In this document: positions 22,354 to 32,142 of the stretch, piece by piece
Layout of the letters: each line of letters starts with the position of its first letter
Position numbering within the stretch: the stretch's first letter is position 1
Assembly (NCBI RefSeq): GCF_042651065.1
Contig: NZ_JBHSCH010000008.1
Span: 1-64,000 of the forward strand
Length of the DNA: 64,000 nt
Source: Pseudoroseomonas aestuarii
GTDB lineage: Bacteria > Pseudomonadota > Alphaproteobacteria > Acetobacterales > Acetobacteraceae
Direction of reading: 5' to 3'
The notes under the pieces: model-generated
Told to the model about the DNA's origin: nothing
What the model saw: the letters and a program-made list of their open reading frames with translations, nothing else
The model's database searches: none
Translations under genes and position numbers: made by a program

Positions 22354-25300
22354 CATGCCCGCCGCGGCACCAGCGCCCCGCCACGGTGCCGCAGCCTGTC
22401 GAGCGCCAGGAAGATGACCGGGGTGGTGTAGAGCGTCAGCAGCTGCGACACGACGAGCCCGCCGATGATGGTGATGCCGAGCGGCTGGCGCATCTCCGCC
22501 CCCGTGCCGGTGCCCACCGCCAGCGGCACCGCGCCGAGCAGCGCGGCAAGCGTGGTCATCAGGATCGGCCGGAAGCGGTCCCGGCAGGCGGCCAGGATGG
22601 CTTCCTCGCCGCCGATGCCCTTCTCCCGCTCATGCTCCAGCGCGAAATCCACCAGCATGATGGCGTTCTTCTTGACGATGCCCATCAGCAGGATGATGCC
22701 GATCAGCGCCATCACCGAGAGCGGGATGCCGGTGATCACCATGGCCAGCAGCGCGCCCAAGCCCGCCGTGGGCAGGGTGGAGATGATGGTCAGCGGGTGG
22801 ATGAAGCTCTCGTAGAGCACGCCGAGCACGATGTAGATGGCCAGCACCGCGCCCAGGATCAGCAGCGGCTGCGAGCGGCTGAAATCCTGGAAGGCGGCGG
22901 CGTTGCCGCCATATTGCGCGCGCAGCGTGCCGGGCAGCATCACCTCGCGCTCGGCCTGCTGCACCAGCGCCGTGGCGTCGCCCAGCGCCAGGCCGGGGCC
23001 GAGGTTGAAGCTGATGGTGGTGGCCGGGAACTGGCCGCGATGCGTCACCCGCAGCGGCGCCACGTCGCGCTCCACCCGCGCCACGGCGGCGAGCGGCACC
23101 TGCGCGCCGTCCCGCCCGGGGACGAAGATGCGGTCGAGCTGCACCGCGCCCTGCTGCAGGGCAGGGTCGATCTCCAGCACCACCTTGTACTGGTTGCGGG
23201 CGCCGTAGAGCGTCGAGATCTGCCGCTGCGAGAAGGCGTTGTTGAAGGCGCTGCTGATGGCGGTGATGGAGACGCCGAGCCGCGCCGCCGCGTCGCGGTC
23301 GATGATGACGCGGTTGGTGAGGCCCGAGCGTTCCTGGTCGCTGGAGACATCGGCGATGCCGGGCACGGTGCGCAGCTTCTCGACCATGGTGTTGGTCCAG
23401 GTGCGGAGCTCCTCCAGGTCGGTGCCGAGCAGGATGTAGGAGTAGGCGGCATTGCCCGGCCGGCCGCCCACGAACAGATCCTGCTGCGCGCGCAGGAAGG
23501 CGTTGACGCCAGGGATGCGGCCGAGCGGGGCGCGCAGCCGCTCGATCACCTGCGCCGCCGAGGCATCCCGCTCGGCGCGCGGCTTGAGCGCGATGTAGAA
23601 CTGCCCCGTGTTGGTGCCGCCGCTCCAGCTGCTGCCGCCGATCTGCGAGCCGACGCTGGCCACTGCCGGGTCGCGCAGGATGATGCGCGTCAGCTGCTCC
23701 TGGTAGCCCACCATGGTGGCGAAGGAGGTGTCCGGCGCCGCCTGGGCGTTGCCGGCCAGCAGCCCGGTGTCCTGCTCCGGGAACAGCCCTTTCGGCACGC
23801 TCATGTAGAGCCACACCGTCAGCACCAGGAAGCCGAGGCTGGCCAGCAGCGACAGCCAGCGGAAGCGCAGCACCCAGCCCAGCGACCACATGTAGCCGCG
23901 GATGATCCCGTCCATGCCCGCCTCGAAGGCGCGGCCGAAGCGGCCGGGCGGGCGCTCCTCGGCACGGCCGAGATGGGCGGCCAGCATCGGCGTCAGCGTC
24001 AGCGCCAGCACCGCCGAGATCAGCACCGCGATCGCCATGGTGGCGGAGAATTCGCGGAACAGCCGGCCGACGATGCCCTCCATCGCCAGCAGCGGGATGA
24101 ACACCGCCACCAGCGAGAGGGTGATGGAGACGATGGTGAAGCCGATCTGCCGCGCGCCCTCCAGCGCCGCCTCGAAGGGCGCCATGCCGCGCTCGCGCAT
24201 CCGCGCCATGTTCTCGATCATGACGATAGCGTCGTCGACGACGAAGCCCACCGAGACGATCAGCGCCATCAGCGAGAAGTTGTTGAGCGAATAGCCCATC
24301 AGCCAGATGACGAAGAGCGTGCCGAGCAGCGAGAGCGGCACGGTGACGCTGGCCGCGACAACCGGCCCGGTGCGCCGCAGGAACAGCGCCACCACCCCGA
24401 TCACCAGCGCCACGGTGATCAGCAGCGTCAGCTCCACCTCCTCGACGCTGGCGCGGATGGTGCCGGAGCGGTCGCTCATCGTCTCGATGCGCACGCCGCC
24501 GGGCACCCAGCGCTCCAGCTGCGGCAGCATGGCGCGCACGCCGTCCACCACCTCCAGCACGTTGGCGTCGGCCTGCTTGAAGACCATCATCAGGATGGCC
24601 GGGCGCTCGTTGAACCAGGCGGCCTGGCGGCGGGAGCGGGTGGCGTCCGTGACGCTGGCGATCTGCGACAGGCGCAGCACGCCCCCCTCCGCGGTGCGGA
24701 TGACCAGCGGCGCGTACTGCGCGGCGCGGTCCAGCCGGTCGTTCACCGCGAGGCTGGTGGCCTGCTCCGGCCCCTCGATATGCCCCACCGGCTGGGTGAT
24801 GTTGGCCTGGGTGACGGCGGTGCGGATGTCCTCGAAGGAGACGCCCGCCGCCGCCGCCGCGTCCGGGTTCACCGCGATGCGCACGGCCGGCTGGTCGGCG
24901 CCGCCCACCTGCACCTGCGCGACACCCTTCACCTGCGCCAGGCGCTGCGCCACGATGCTGTCGGCCACGTCGTAGAGCGCGCTGGCGCGCAGCGTGTCGG
25001 CGGTCATGGCCAGGATCAGCACCGGCGCGTCGGCCGGGTTGATCTTGCGGATGCTGGGCGGGTTGGGCAGGCCGGAGGGCAGGTCCTCCCGCGCCGCGTT
25101 CACCGCCGCCTGCACGTCCCGCGCCGCGTCCGACTGGGTGCGGGAGAGGTCGAACTGGATGATGATGTTGCCGGTGCCGGTGCTGGCGAAGGAGGTCATC
25201 TCGGTGATGCCCGCCACCTCGCCGATGCGCCGCTCCAGCGGCGCGATGACGGTGGCCGCCAGCGTCTCCGGGTTGGCGCCGGGCTGGCTGACGCTGACGA

Positions 25301-25439
25301 ACAGCGTCGGGATATCGACGCGCGGCATGGCCGAGACGGGCAGCTCGCGCAGTGCCACCAGCCCGGCCAGCGCCAGCCCGACGGCCAGCAGCACCGTGGC
25401 CACCGGCCGCCGCAGGAAGGGGGCGGAGATGGAGAACAT
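22353..25439 (-). CDS. mdtC: RND efflux pump inner-membrane subunit, MdtC/MuxC type
   Basis: 1028-residue HAE1-family RND permease, twelve membrane helices and two large periplasmic loops, exporting hydrophobic compounds with proton influx. Helix 4 has Asp402-Asp403 in VGFVVDDAIVMIEN, the proton-relay pair of multidrug RND pumps; heavy-metal (HME) pumps have a different motif. The start FLRRPVATVLLAVGLALAGL is typical. It is the last gene of the sigma-to-pump operon, 4 nt after mdtB. The paired HAE1 permeases indicate an MdtBC/MuxBC-like heterotrimeric pump rather than AcrB. Confidence 0.92.
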   Translation of the reverse strand: MFSISAPFLRRPVATVLLAVGLALAGLVALRELPVSAMPRVDIPTLFVSVSQPGANPETLAATVIAPLERRIGEVAGITEMTSFASTGTGNIIIQFDLSRTQSDAARDVQAAVNAAREDLPSGLPNPPSIRKINPADAPVLILAMTADTLRASALYDVADSIVAQRLAQVKGVAQVQVGGADQPAVRIAVNPDAAAAAGVSFEDIRTAVTQANITQPVGHIEGPEQATSLAVNDRLDRAAQYAPLVIRTAEGGVLRLSQIASVTDATRSRRQAAWFNERPAILMMVFKQADANVLEVVDGVRAMLPQLERWVPGGVRIETMSDRSGTIRASVEEVELTLLITVALVIGVVALFLRRTGPVVAASVTVPLSLLGTLFVIWLMGYSLNNFSLMALIVSVGFVVDDAIVMIENMARMRERGMAPFEAALEGARQIGFTIVSITLSLVAVFIPLLAMEGIVGRLFREFSATMAIAVLISAVLALTLTPMLAAHLGRAEERPPGRFGRAFEAGMDGIIRGYMWSLGWVLRFRWLSLLASLGFLVLTVWLYMSVPKGLFPEQDTGLLAGNAQAAPDTSFATMVGYQEQLTRIILRDPAVASVGSQIGGSSWSGGTNTGQFYIALKPRAERDASAAQVIERLRAPLGRIPGVNAFLRAQQDLFVGGRPGNAAYSYILLGTDLEELRTWTNTMVEKLRTVPGIADVSSDQERSGLTNRVIIDRDAAARLGVSITAISSAFNNAFSQRQISTLYGARNQYKVVLEIDPALQQGAVQLDRIFVPGRDGAQVPLAAVARVERDVAPLRVTHRGQFPATTISFNLGPGLALGDATALVQQAEREVMLPGTLRAQYGGNAAAFQDFSRSQPLLILGAVLAIYIVLGVLYESFIHPLTIISTLPTAGLGALLAMVITGIPLSVMALIGIILLMGIVKKNAIMLVDFALEHEREKGIGGEEAILAACRDRFRPILMTTLAALLGAVPLAVGTGTGAEMRQPLGITIIGGLVVSQLLTLYTTPVIFLALDRLRHRGGALVPRRA

Positions 25440-25443
25440 CGCC

Positions 25444-28400
25444 TCAGGCCGCCTTTTCCCGGCCGCGCCGGGCCAGCGCGGCGCGCAGGTCCTCCAGCCC
25501 CAGATAGACCGCGGGGGTGGTGAACAACGTGACCAGCTGGCTCAGCAGCAGCCCGCCCACGATGGAGACGCCGAGCGGCAGCCGCAGCTCGGAGCCAACG
25601 CCCGATTGCAGCACCAGCGGCAGGGCGCCGAGCAGGGCGGCGGCGGTGGTCATCATGATCGGGCGGAAGCGCAGCAGCGCCGCCTCGCGGATCGCGTCGC
25701 GCGGGCTCATGCCGTGGTCGCGCTGCGCCTCCAGCGCGAAGTCGATCATCATGATGGCGTTCTTCTTGACGATGCCCATCAGCAGGATGATGCCGATCAG
25801 CCCCACCACGGAGAGATCCAGCCCCCACAGCTCCAGCGCCAGCAGCGCGCCGATGCCGGCTGAGGGCAGGGTGGAGAGGATGGTGATGGGGTGGATGAAG
25901 CTCTCGTAGAGCACGCCGAGCACGATGTAGATGACCACCACCGCGGCCAGGATCAGCCAGGGCTGCCCCTCAAGCGATGAGGCGAACTCCGCGGCGTCGC
26001 CGGCGAAGCGGCCGGCGATGCTGTCGGGCAGGCCGATCTGCTGGCCGGCGGCGGTGATGTCGGCGATCGCTTGGCCCAGCGCCATGCCCGGCGCCAGGTT
26101 GAAGCTGATGGTGACGGCGGGGAACTGGTTCTCCCGCGTCACCAGCAGCGGGCCGCTGGTGCGGGTGAAGCGGGCGATCTCGGCCAGCGGCACCTGGGCG
26201 TTGTCGGCGCCCGGCACGCGCAGCTGGCCGATGGCGGTGGGGTCCTGCCGCAGCCGGTCGGAGGCTTCCAGCACCACGCGGTACTGGTTGCTCTGGCCGT
26301 AGATGGTGGAGATCTGCCGCTGGCCGAAGGCGTTGTAGAGGGCGTTGTCGATCGCCTGCATCGAGACGCCGAGCCGCGCCGCGCGGTCGCGGTCCACCTC
26401 GATGGCCAGGCGCAGCCCCTCGTCGCGCTGGTCGGTCGCCACGTCGCGCAGGCCGGGCAGGGCGCGCAGCCGCTCCAGCACGCGCGGCGCCCAGAGGGAG
26501 AGGGTGGCGGCGTCGGAATCGGTCAGGGTGTACTGGTACTGGGTGGTGCTGATGCGCGGGCTGATCTGGATGTCCTGCACCGCCTGCGGGTAGGCGACGA
26601 TGCCCGGCACCTCGGCCAGCTTCGGCTTCAGCCGCTCGATGACGCCCTGCGCATCGAGCCCGCGCTCGGCGCGCGGGCGCAGGATGGCGGTGATGCGGCC
26701 GGTGTTCTGCGCCGGGTTCAGCGCGCCGGCGCCGGCCACGGCGGTTACGGAGGCCACGGCGGGGTCGCCTCGCACCACCTCGGCCAGCTTCGCCTGCGCC
26801 TCGGCCGAGCGGGCGAAGGAGGCATCCTGCGGCACCTCGGTGGTGATGCTGATCAGCCCCGTATCCTGCACCGGCAGGAAGCCCTTGGGCATGACGACGT
26901 AGAGCCAGGCGGTGAGCGCCACGGTCAGCAGCGCCGCCAGCAGGGTCAGCCCCTGGTGGCGCATGGTGACGGCCAGCGCCCGGCCATAGCCGAGGCGCAT
27001 CCGCTCGAAGCCGTTCTCGAACCAGCGCGTGCTCCAGCCCGGCTGGTGCCCGCCGCGCAGGACGAGGGCGCACATCATCGGCGTCAGCGTCAGCGAGACC
27101 ACCATGGAGACCAGCACGGCGGCGGTCAGCGTCTCGGCGAATTCGCGGAACAGCCGGCCGATCACCCCCTCCATGAACAGCAGCGGGATGAACACCGCCA
27201 CCAGCGAGAGGGTGAGCGAGACGATGGTGAAGGCGATCTGCCTGGATCCCTCGAAGGCGGCCTCCAGCGGGCGCATCCCCTTCTCGATCAGGCGGACGAT
27301 GTTCTCGATCATGACGATGGCGTCGTCGACGACGAAGCCCGTCGCGATGGTCAGCGCCATCAGCGAGAGGTTGTCGAGCGAGTAGCCCATCACCGCCATG
27401 ATGCCGAAGGTGCCGACGATGGAGAGCGGCAGCGCCACGGCGGGCACCAGCGTCGCCCGCCCGCTGCCGAGGAAGAGGTAGATCACCCCCACCACCAGCG
27501 CGATGGCCAGCACCAGGGTGAGCTGCACCTCATGCACCGAGGCGCGGATCGTCTCCGTGCGGTCGGACACCACCTGGAGGCGGGCGCCGGCGGGGATGGC
27601 GGCCTGCAACTCGGGCAGCAGGCGCTGGATGCGCTCCACCGTCTGCACGATGTTGGCGCCGGGCTGGCGCTGCACGTCGATCAGCACGGCGGGGCGGCCG
27701 TTGAACCAGGCGCCGTTGCGCTCGTTCTCCAGCGTCTCCACCGCCTCGCCCACGTCGCGCAGCCGCACCGGCGCGTTGCCCTGCCAGGCGATGATGACGT
27801 CGGCGAACTCGGCGGCCGAGTTGATCTGGTCGTTGGCGAGGATGGAGGAGGCCTGGCGCGGCCCGTCCAGCGAGCCCTTCGGGCTGTTCTGGTTGGCGGC
27901 GGTGACGGCGGTGCGCACCGTCTCCATGCTGAGGCCATAGGCCGCCAGCCGGAGCGGATCGACCCGCAGCCGCACGGCGGGGCGCATGTTGCCCTGCACC
28001 GTCACGCGCCCCACGCCGCTGGCTTGCGAGAGCTTCTGCGCGATCAGCGTGTCCGCGAGGTCGGAGAGCCGCATGATGGGCAGCGTCTCCGAGGTCAGGG
28101 CCAGGGTGATCACCGGCGGGTCGGCCGGGTTCACCTTGGCGTAGACGGGCGGGTAGGGCAGGGAGGAGGGCAGGGTGCCGCGCGCCGCGTCCAGCGCCGC
28201 CTGCACGTCCTGCGCCGCCTCGTCGATGCTCTTATCCAGCCGGAATTGCAGCGTGATGCGGCTGACCCCCGGCCCGCTGACGGAGGACATCACCTGCAGC
28301 CCCGCGATCTGCGCGAATTGCCGCTCCAGCGGCGCGGTGATCAGCACCGCCGCCGTGTCCGGCGAGGCGCCAGGCAGCTGCGTCGTCACCTCGATGGTGG

Positions 28401-28527
28401 GGAAGTCCACCTCCGGCAGCGAGGAGACCGGCAGCCGCATGTAGCCGAACAGCCCGGCCAGCAGCACGGCCACCGCCAGCAGCGTGGTGGCGACCGGCCG
28501 GGCGATGAAGGGGGCGGCGATGTTCAT
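25444..28527 (-). CDS. mdtB: RND efflux pump inner-membrane subunit, MdtB/MuxB type
   Basis: 1027-residue HAE1 RND permease, paralogue of the downstream gene. Helix 4 carries Asp401-Asp402 in TGFVVDDAIVMIENI. The N-terminus APFIARPVATTLLAVAVLLAGL and the NQNSPKGSLDGP segment near 212-223 fit the MdtB group. It starts inside the last 4 nt of the adaptor gene and ends 4 nt before mdtC, so the two permeases are made together as expected for an MdtB2C trimer. Substrates cannot be read; bile-salt- or novobiocin-like and plant phenolic compounds are known for the family. Confidence 0.92.
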   Translation of the reverse strand: MNIAAPFIARPVATTLLAVAVLLAGLFGYMRLPVSSLPEVDFPTIEVTTQLPGASPDTAAVLITAPLERQFAQIAGLQVMSSVSGPGVSRITLQFRLDKSIDEAAQDVQAALDAARGTLPSSLPYPPVYAKVNPADPPVITLALTSETLPIMRLSDLADTLIAQKLSQASGVGRVTVQGNMRPAVRLRVDPLRLAAYGLSMETVRTAVTAANQNSPKGSLDGPRQASSILANDQINSAAEFADVIIAWQGNAPVRLRDVGEAVETLENERNGAWFNGRPAVLIDVQRQPGANIVQTVERIQRLLPELQAAIPAGARLQVVSDRTETIRASVHEVQLTLVLAIALVVGVIYLFLGSGRATLVPAVALPLSIVGTFGIMAVMGYSLDNLSLMALTIATGFVVDDAIVMIENIVRLIEKGMRPLEAAFEGSRQIAFTIVSLTLSLVAVFIPLLFMEGVIGRLFREFAETLTAAVLVSMVVSLTLTPMMCALVLRGGHQPGWSTRWFENGFERMRLGYGRALAVTMRHQGLTLLAALLTVALTAWLYVVMPKGFLPVQDTGLISITTEVPQDASFARSAEAQAKLAEVVRGDPAVASVTAVAGAGALNPAQNTGRITAILRPRAERGLDAQGVIERLKPKLAEVPGIVAYPQAVQDIQISPRISTTQYQYTLTDSDAATLSLWAPRVLERLRALPGLRDVATDQRDEGLRLAIEVDRDRAARLGVSMQAIDNALYNAFGQRQISTIYGQSNQYRVVLEASDRLRQDPTAIGQLRVPGADNAQVPLAEIARFTRTSGPLLVTRENQFPAVTISFNLAPGMALGQAIADITAAGQQIGLPDSIAGRFAGDAAEFASSLEGQPWLILAAVVVIYIVLGVLYESFIHPITILSTLPSAGIGALLALELWGLDLSVVGLIGIILLMGIVKKNAIMMIDFALEAQRDHGMSPRDAIREAALLRFRPIMMTTAAALLGALPLVLQSGVGSELRLPLGVSIVGGLLLSQLVTLFTTPAVYLGLEDLRAALARRGREKAA

Positions 28528-29843
28528 GGCGTGCCGCCGCCATTGGCCGCCTTGCGGCGCGGGCCGCGCTCGGCCCCGGCGGCGGGCGGCGCGGCACCGG
28601 CGGGCGCCTCGGCGCTGGCGGGGACGATGCGGCTGCCATTGTTCAGCCGCAGCCCGCCGGAGGTCACCACCTGCTCGCCGGGCTTCAGCCCCTCACGCAC
28701 CACCGCCTCGGCCAGGGTCACGGCGCCGAGGGCGAGAGGCCGCTGCTCCACCGAGTTGTCGGGCTTCGCGACGAAGGCATAGGGCCCGTTCGGCCCCTGC
28801 TGCACCGCCACCAGCGGGATCACGATGGCGCCCGGCACCGTCTCGATCGCCAGCCGCAGGCTGACGAAGGCGCCCGGCCAGAGCCGCATGTCGTCGTTCG
28901 GGAACACGGCCTTCACCCGCACCGTGCCGGTGGTGGCCTCGATCTGGTTGTCGATGGCCAGCACCGTGCCGCGCGCCGGCTGCGCCCGCGCCATGGCGGG
29001 CGCGGCGGGCGGCGCGCCGGCCCCGCGCGTGGTGGCCTGGCCGGAGACCGGCTCGGGCAGCGTCTCCACCGTCACCGGCCCTGCCGCCATGGCACGCCGC
29101 AGCCGCGCCAGCTCGCCCTGCGGCAGGGTGAAGCTGACGGCGATCGGCCGCATCTGCGTGATGGTGACGATGCCGGTGGCATCGCCGCTGCTCACCAGGT
29201 TGCCCGCGTCCACGCCGCGCAGGCCGATGCGGCCATCGATCGGCGCGCGGATGGTGGTGTAGTCAAGCTGGGCGCGGGCGGTGTCGATGGCCGCCTGGTC
29301 CTGCGCCACCTGCGCCTCGTACATCGCCACCTGGGCACGCTGCGTGTCCACCTGCTGGCGGGTCACGCCGCTGGCCGAGAGCAGGCCCTGGTAGCGCCGC
29401 AGGTCGGCCCGGGCGTTCTCGAGCTGCGCCTGGTCGTAGGCCTTCTTCGCCTCGGCCTGGGCCAGGGCGGCGGCGTAGGTGCGGTCGTCGATGCGGGCCA
29501 GGATCTCGCCGGCCTTCACCTCCTGCCCCTCCTGGAAGCGCACCTCCATCAGTTGCCCGCTCACCTGGGAGCGGACGGTGATGCTGTTCAGCGCCTGCAC
29601 CGTGCCCAGCGCGTCGAGCGTCAGCACGAGGTCCTTCTGCGCCGCCGCCGCGAGGGTGACGGGGATCGGGATGCCGCCCGCCCCCGGCCCGCGCCGGCCG
29701 CCCGGGGATCCGGGCGCGGTCTGGGCGGCGCTCTGCCCGGCCGGGGCGGCGGCCTCCTGGCGTTGCTTCCAGAGGTAGTAGCCGCCGCCACCCGCCCCGA
29801 GGACGAGCAGCAGAAGAAGGAGAAGGCGGGAGCGGGACATCAT
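28524..29843 (-). CDS. mdtA: RND periplasmic adaptor, MdtA/MuxA type
   Basis: 439-residue membrane-fusion protein. An N-terminal anchor (LLLLLLLVLGAGGGGYYL, about 7-24) precedes a Pro/Gly-rich linker. The lipoyl half motifs are VRSQVSGQLMEVRFQEGQEVKAGEILARID and the partner TTIRAPIDGRIGLRGVDAGNLV; a helical hairpin lies between them (about 130-210). The conserved PIAVSFTLPQGELARLR block opens the beta-barrel. It bridges the two permeases and the outer-membrane channel. Its 3' end overlaps mdtB by 4 nt and its start lies 13 nt after the channel gene. Confidence 0.92.
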   Translation of the reverse strand: MMSRSRLLLLLLLVLGAGGGGYYLWKQRQEAAAPAGQSAAQTAPGSPGGRRGPGAGGIPIPVTLAAAAQKDLVLTLDALGTVQALNSITVRSQVSGQLMEVRFQEGQEVKAGEILARIDDRTYAAALAQAEAKKAYDQAQLENARADLRRYQGLLSASGVTRQQVDTQRAQVAMYEAQVAQDQAAIDTARAQLDYTTIRAPIDGRIGLRGVDAGNLVSSGDATGIVTITQMRPIAVSFTLPQGELARLRRAMAAGPVTVETLPEPVSGQATTRGAGAPPAAPAMARAQPARGTVLAIDNQIEATTGTVRVKAVFPNDDMRLWPGAFVSLRLAIETVPGAIVIPLVAVQQGPNGPYAFVAKPDNSVEQRPLALGAVTLAEAVVREGLKPGEQVVTSGGLRLNNGSRIVPASAEAPAGAAPPAAGAERGPRRKAANGGGTP

Positions 29844-29856
29844 GCGTTCCAGGGCT

Positions 29857-31263
29857 CTATCGCCAGCCGCCGCCCAGCGCGCGGAACAGCGCGACGGCGG
29901 CCTGCAGCCGGGCGAGCCGCGCCTGCACCAGGCTGACGCGGGTGGAGAACAGGGATTGCTGCGTGTTCAGCAGGGTGATCAGGTTGATGGTGCCGGCGCG
30001 CAGCTGCGCCTCGGCGATGCCGAAGGCGCGCTCGGCGCGCGCATTGGCCTCGGCCCGCAGCGCCTCCTGCGCCGTGGTCTCGCGCAGCGCCACCAGCGCG
30101 TCCTCCGTGTCCTGCAAGGCGGCGACGATGGCGCGGCGGTACTCGATCAGCAGCTCCTCCGCCTGTGCCTGGCTCAGCGCCACCTGGCCGCGCCGGGCGC
30201 CGCCGTCGAAGATGGTCTGCGCCAGCCCGGCGACGAGGGAGAAGAACTGCGCCTCCGGCCGCAGCAGCGTGCCCAGCGCCGCCGACTGGAAGCCGCCCTG
30301 GGCGGAGAGGCTGATGCTGGGCAGCAGCGCCGCGCGGGCGGCGGCCACATTGGCGTTGGCGGCGGCCAGGCCGGCCTCGGCGGCCAGCACGTCCGGCCGG
30401 CGGGCCAGGAGGTCGGCCGGCTGGCCGGGCGCCGCCTCGGGGATGCGGAGCCGGTCGAAGGCGCCGGCGCCGATGGTGAAGCTCTGCGGCGGCTGGCCGG
30501 TCAGCAGGGCCAGGGCGTTGCGGTTCTGCGCCGCGCTCTGCCGCAGGCCGGGGATGTTGGCCTCCACCTGGGCCACCACCGTCTCCTGCTGCGCGAGGTC
30601 GAGCCCCGTGGCCACGCCGAAGTTCACCTGCTGGCGGATCACGCCCAGGGTGCGGCGCGCCGCGTCCAGGTTGGCCTCCTGCACGCGCAGCTCCTCCTCG
30701 GCGGCGAGGAGGTTGAAATAGGTGTTGGCCACCGAGGCCTCGGTGGTCAGCAGCACCGTGCCGGCGTCGAAGCGGGTGGCGCGGGCATTCTGCGCGGCGG
30801 CCTCGGCGGAGGCGCTGTTGCGGCCCCAGAAATCGATCTCGTAGCTGGCGGAGAGGGTGGCGTCGTAGCGCGTCGCGTTGCGGTTGCGGGAAAGGCCGGA
30901 GGCGGTGCTGCGGGACTGGGTGACGCCGCTGTCCACCGCCAGCGTCGGCAGCAGGGCGGCGCCGGCGATGCGCAGCTGCGCATCGGCCTGCCGCACCCGC
31001 GCGGCGGCGGCGGCGAGGTCGAAATTGCCCGCCATCGCCGCCTGCATCAGCGTGTCCAGCGCGGGGGCGTTGAAGCCGCGCCACCATTCCGGCTCCGGCC
31101 AGCGCACCGGCGCCGCGGCGGCGGGGTCGAGGAAGCGGCCGGGCAGGTCGAGGCCGGAGAGCGCCGGCTCCGGCTTCGGGCCGCAGGCGGCCAGCAGGGC
31201 CAGCAGCGCCAGGGGGTACCATGCCGTGGCGCGGCAGGCCTTCCGGCTCAGGGATATCGGCAT
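29857..31263 (-). CDS. RND outer-membrane channel lipoprotein, NodT/OprM family
   Basis: 468-residue TolC-like exit channel. The lipobox LLALLAAC (Cys about 27) marks it as an outer-membrane lipoprotein of the NodT type. Typical blocks are WPEPEWWRGFNAPALDTLM, ADAQLRIAGAALLPTLAVDSGVTQ and its repeat copy ANVAAARAALLPSISLSAQGGF, and the SLFSTRVSLVQARLARLQAAVALFRALGGGW end. It completes the tripartite pump within the same operon, as OpmB does with MuxABC of Pseudomonas. A longer frame at 29840-31297 is in another reading phase and is a shadow. Confidence 0.92.
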   Translation of the reverse strand: MPISLSRKACRATAWYPLALLALLAACGPKPEPALSGLDLPGRFLDPAAAAPVRWPEPEWWRGFNAPALDTLMQAAMAGNFDLAAAAARVRQADAQLRIAGAALLPTLAVDSGVTQSRSTASGLSRNRNATRYDATLSASYEIDFWGRNSASAEAAAQNARATRFDAGTVLLTTEASVANTYFNLLAAEEELRVQEANLDAARRTLGVIRQQVNFGVATGLDLAQQETVVAQVEANIPGLRQSAAQNRNALALLTGQPPQSFTIGAGAFDRLRIPEAAPGQPADLLARRPDVLAAEAGLAAANANVAAARAALLPSISLSAQGGFQSAALGTLLRPEAQFFSLVAGLAQTIFDGGARRGQVALSQAQAEELLIEYRRAIVAALQDTEDALVALRETTAQEALRAEANARAERAFGIAEAQLRAGTINLITLLNTQQSLFSTRVSLVQARLARLQAAVALFRALGGGWR

Positions 31264-31265
31264 GG

Positions 31266-31721
31266 TCAGTTCCGCTTCTCCCGGCCGCGCTGCTCATGCG
31301 CCGCCATGTCGGCCGCGATCAGCCGCCGCCCCTCGGGCGAGAGGGCGGCCAGGCCGTTCGCCAGGCTGTCGTCATACTGCACGCTGAACTCCTGCCAGCG
31401 CTGGCGCGAGCGGGCCATGGCGGCCCGCAGCGCCGCGGCGTCGAAGGGCTCGCGCGCCAGGGCCTCGCGCACCGCCGGGCGGCTCTCGCGCAGCGCCTGC
31501 AGCAGCGGCTCGTAGCGCGGCCGGCCGGCCTCCAGCGCCTGGCGGAACAGGGCGCGGTCCGCCTCCGGCAGGGCGCGCTCGATCTGCGCCTGCATGCGGC
31601 TGATGCTGGGGCCGCCGCCGCCCGCCGGGCGGGAGAGCAGCACGCCGCCCAGCACGAGGTTCAGCGCCAGGGAGGCGCCGAGCGCCCCCTTCAGCCAGGG
31701 CGACCAGTCGGTGGGTCTCAT
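31266..31721 (-). CDS. Periplasmic CpxP/CnrX-like sensor-type protein
   Basis: 151 residues with one N-terminal membrane anchor or signal (LKGALGASLALNLVLGGVLL, 10-29). The rest is a helical hairpin rich in Arg, Ala and Glu (QIERALPEADRALFRQAL, then EPLLQALRESRPAVREAL), the layout of the periplasmic heavy-metal-sensor/CpxP family. Unlike CnrX, the domain has just one His (AAHEQ), so the Ni/Co ligand set is missing; a role as stress or ligand sensor is more likely. It lies between the anti-sigma and channel genes, overlapping the former by 4 nt, which suggests it modulates the anti-sigma factor. Confidence 0.78.
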   Translation of the reverse strand: MRPTDWSPWLKGALGASLALNLVLGGVLLSRPAGGGGPSISRMQAQIERALPEADRALFRQALEAGRPRYEPLLQALRESRPAVREALAREPFDAAALRAAMARSRQRWQEFSVQYDDSLANGLAALSPEGRRLIAADMAAHEQRGREKRN

Positions 31722-32137
31722 TCAGGCAGTTCCACCATGGCGAGCAGGGGCGGCGCGCCGAGCCAGGGCTGCGCGGCGGGGCCGGGGGCGAGGTTCAGCC
31801 AGAGCAGGCAGGCGGCCAGCGTCACCAGCGCGCCGCAGCCGGCGGGCCAGAGCGGGCGCAGCCAGGCCCAGGGGGAAGAGGCACCGGCCGGCTCGGGCGG
31901 CGGCGTGGCGGCGGCGGCCTGGGCCAGCCGCGCGCGCATCCGCGCCAGGGCCTGGGCATCCGGGCCGGGCAGGCTCTCGTCGAGCCGCGCGGCCAGGGCC
32001 TCGTCGCGGCGGTGCACGGCCCGGGCCTCGGCCGATTCCGCCAGCAGCCGCCGCGCCGCCGCGGCCTCGGCGGGCGGCCAGCGCGCGGGGTCGGCCCCGT
32101 GGGTGTCGAGCAGCCCGGAAAACGTCTCGAGGCGCAT
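31718..32137 (-). CDS. Anti-sigma factor, single-pass membrane type
   Basis: 139 residues. The N-terminal cytosolic part (MRLETFSGLLDTHGADPARWP, then a helical acidic/basic stretch to about 75) would hold the sigma factor, and one membrane helix (LWPAGCGALVTLAACLLWLNL, about 95-115) leads to a short periplasmic tail. The zinc anti-sigma HxxxCxxC motif is absent, so it is not a ZAS protein. The frame is open far upstream, but ATG 32137 has GGAG just before it and follows the sigma stop by 5 nt. Assignment rests mainly on position between the ECF sigma gene and the periplasmic sensor gene. Confidence 0.78.
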   Translation of the reverse strand: MRLETFSGLLDTHGADPARWPPAEAAAARRLLAESAEARAVHRRDEALAARLDESLPGPDAQALARMRARLAQAAAATPPPEPAGASSPWAWLRPLWPAGCGALVTLAACLLWLNLAPGPAAQPWLGAPPLLAMVELPE

Positions 32138-32142
32138 GGGCG

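Noticed and set aside
22386..25523. Plus-strand open frame of over 1000 codons opposite mdtC
   Set aside because: Low-complexity His/Arg/Gln/Asp sequence; the minus strand has a fully conserved RND pump. Same applies to 26071-28782 opposite mdtB.
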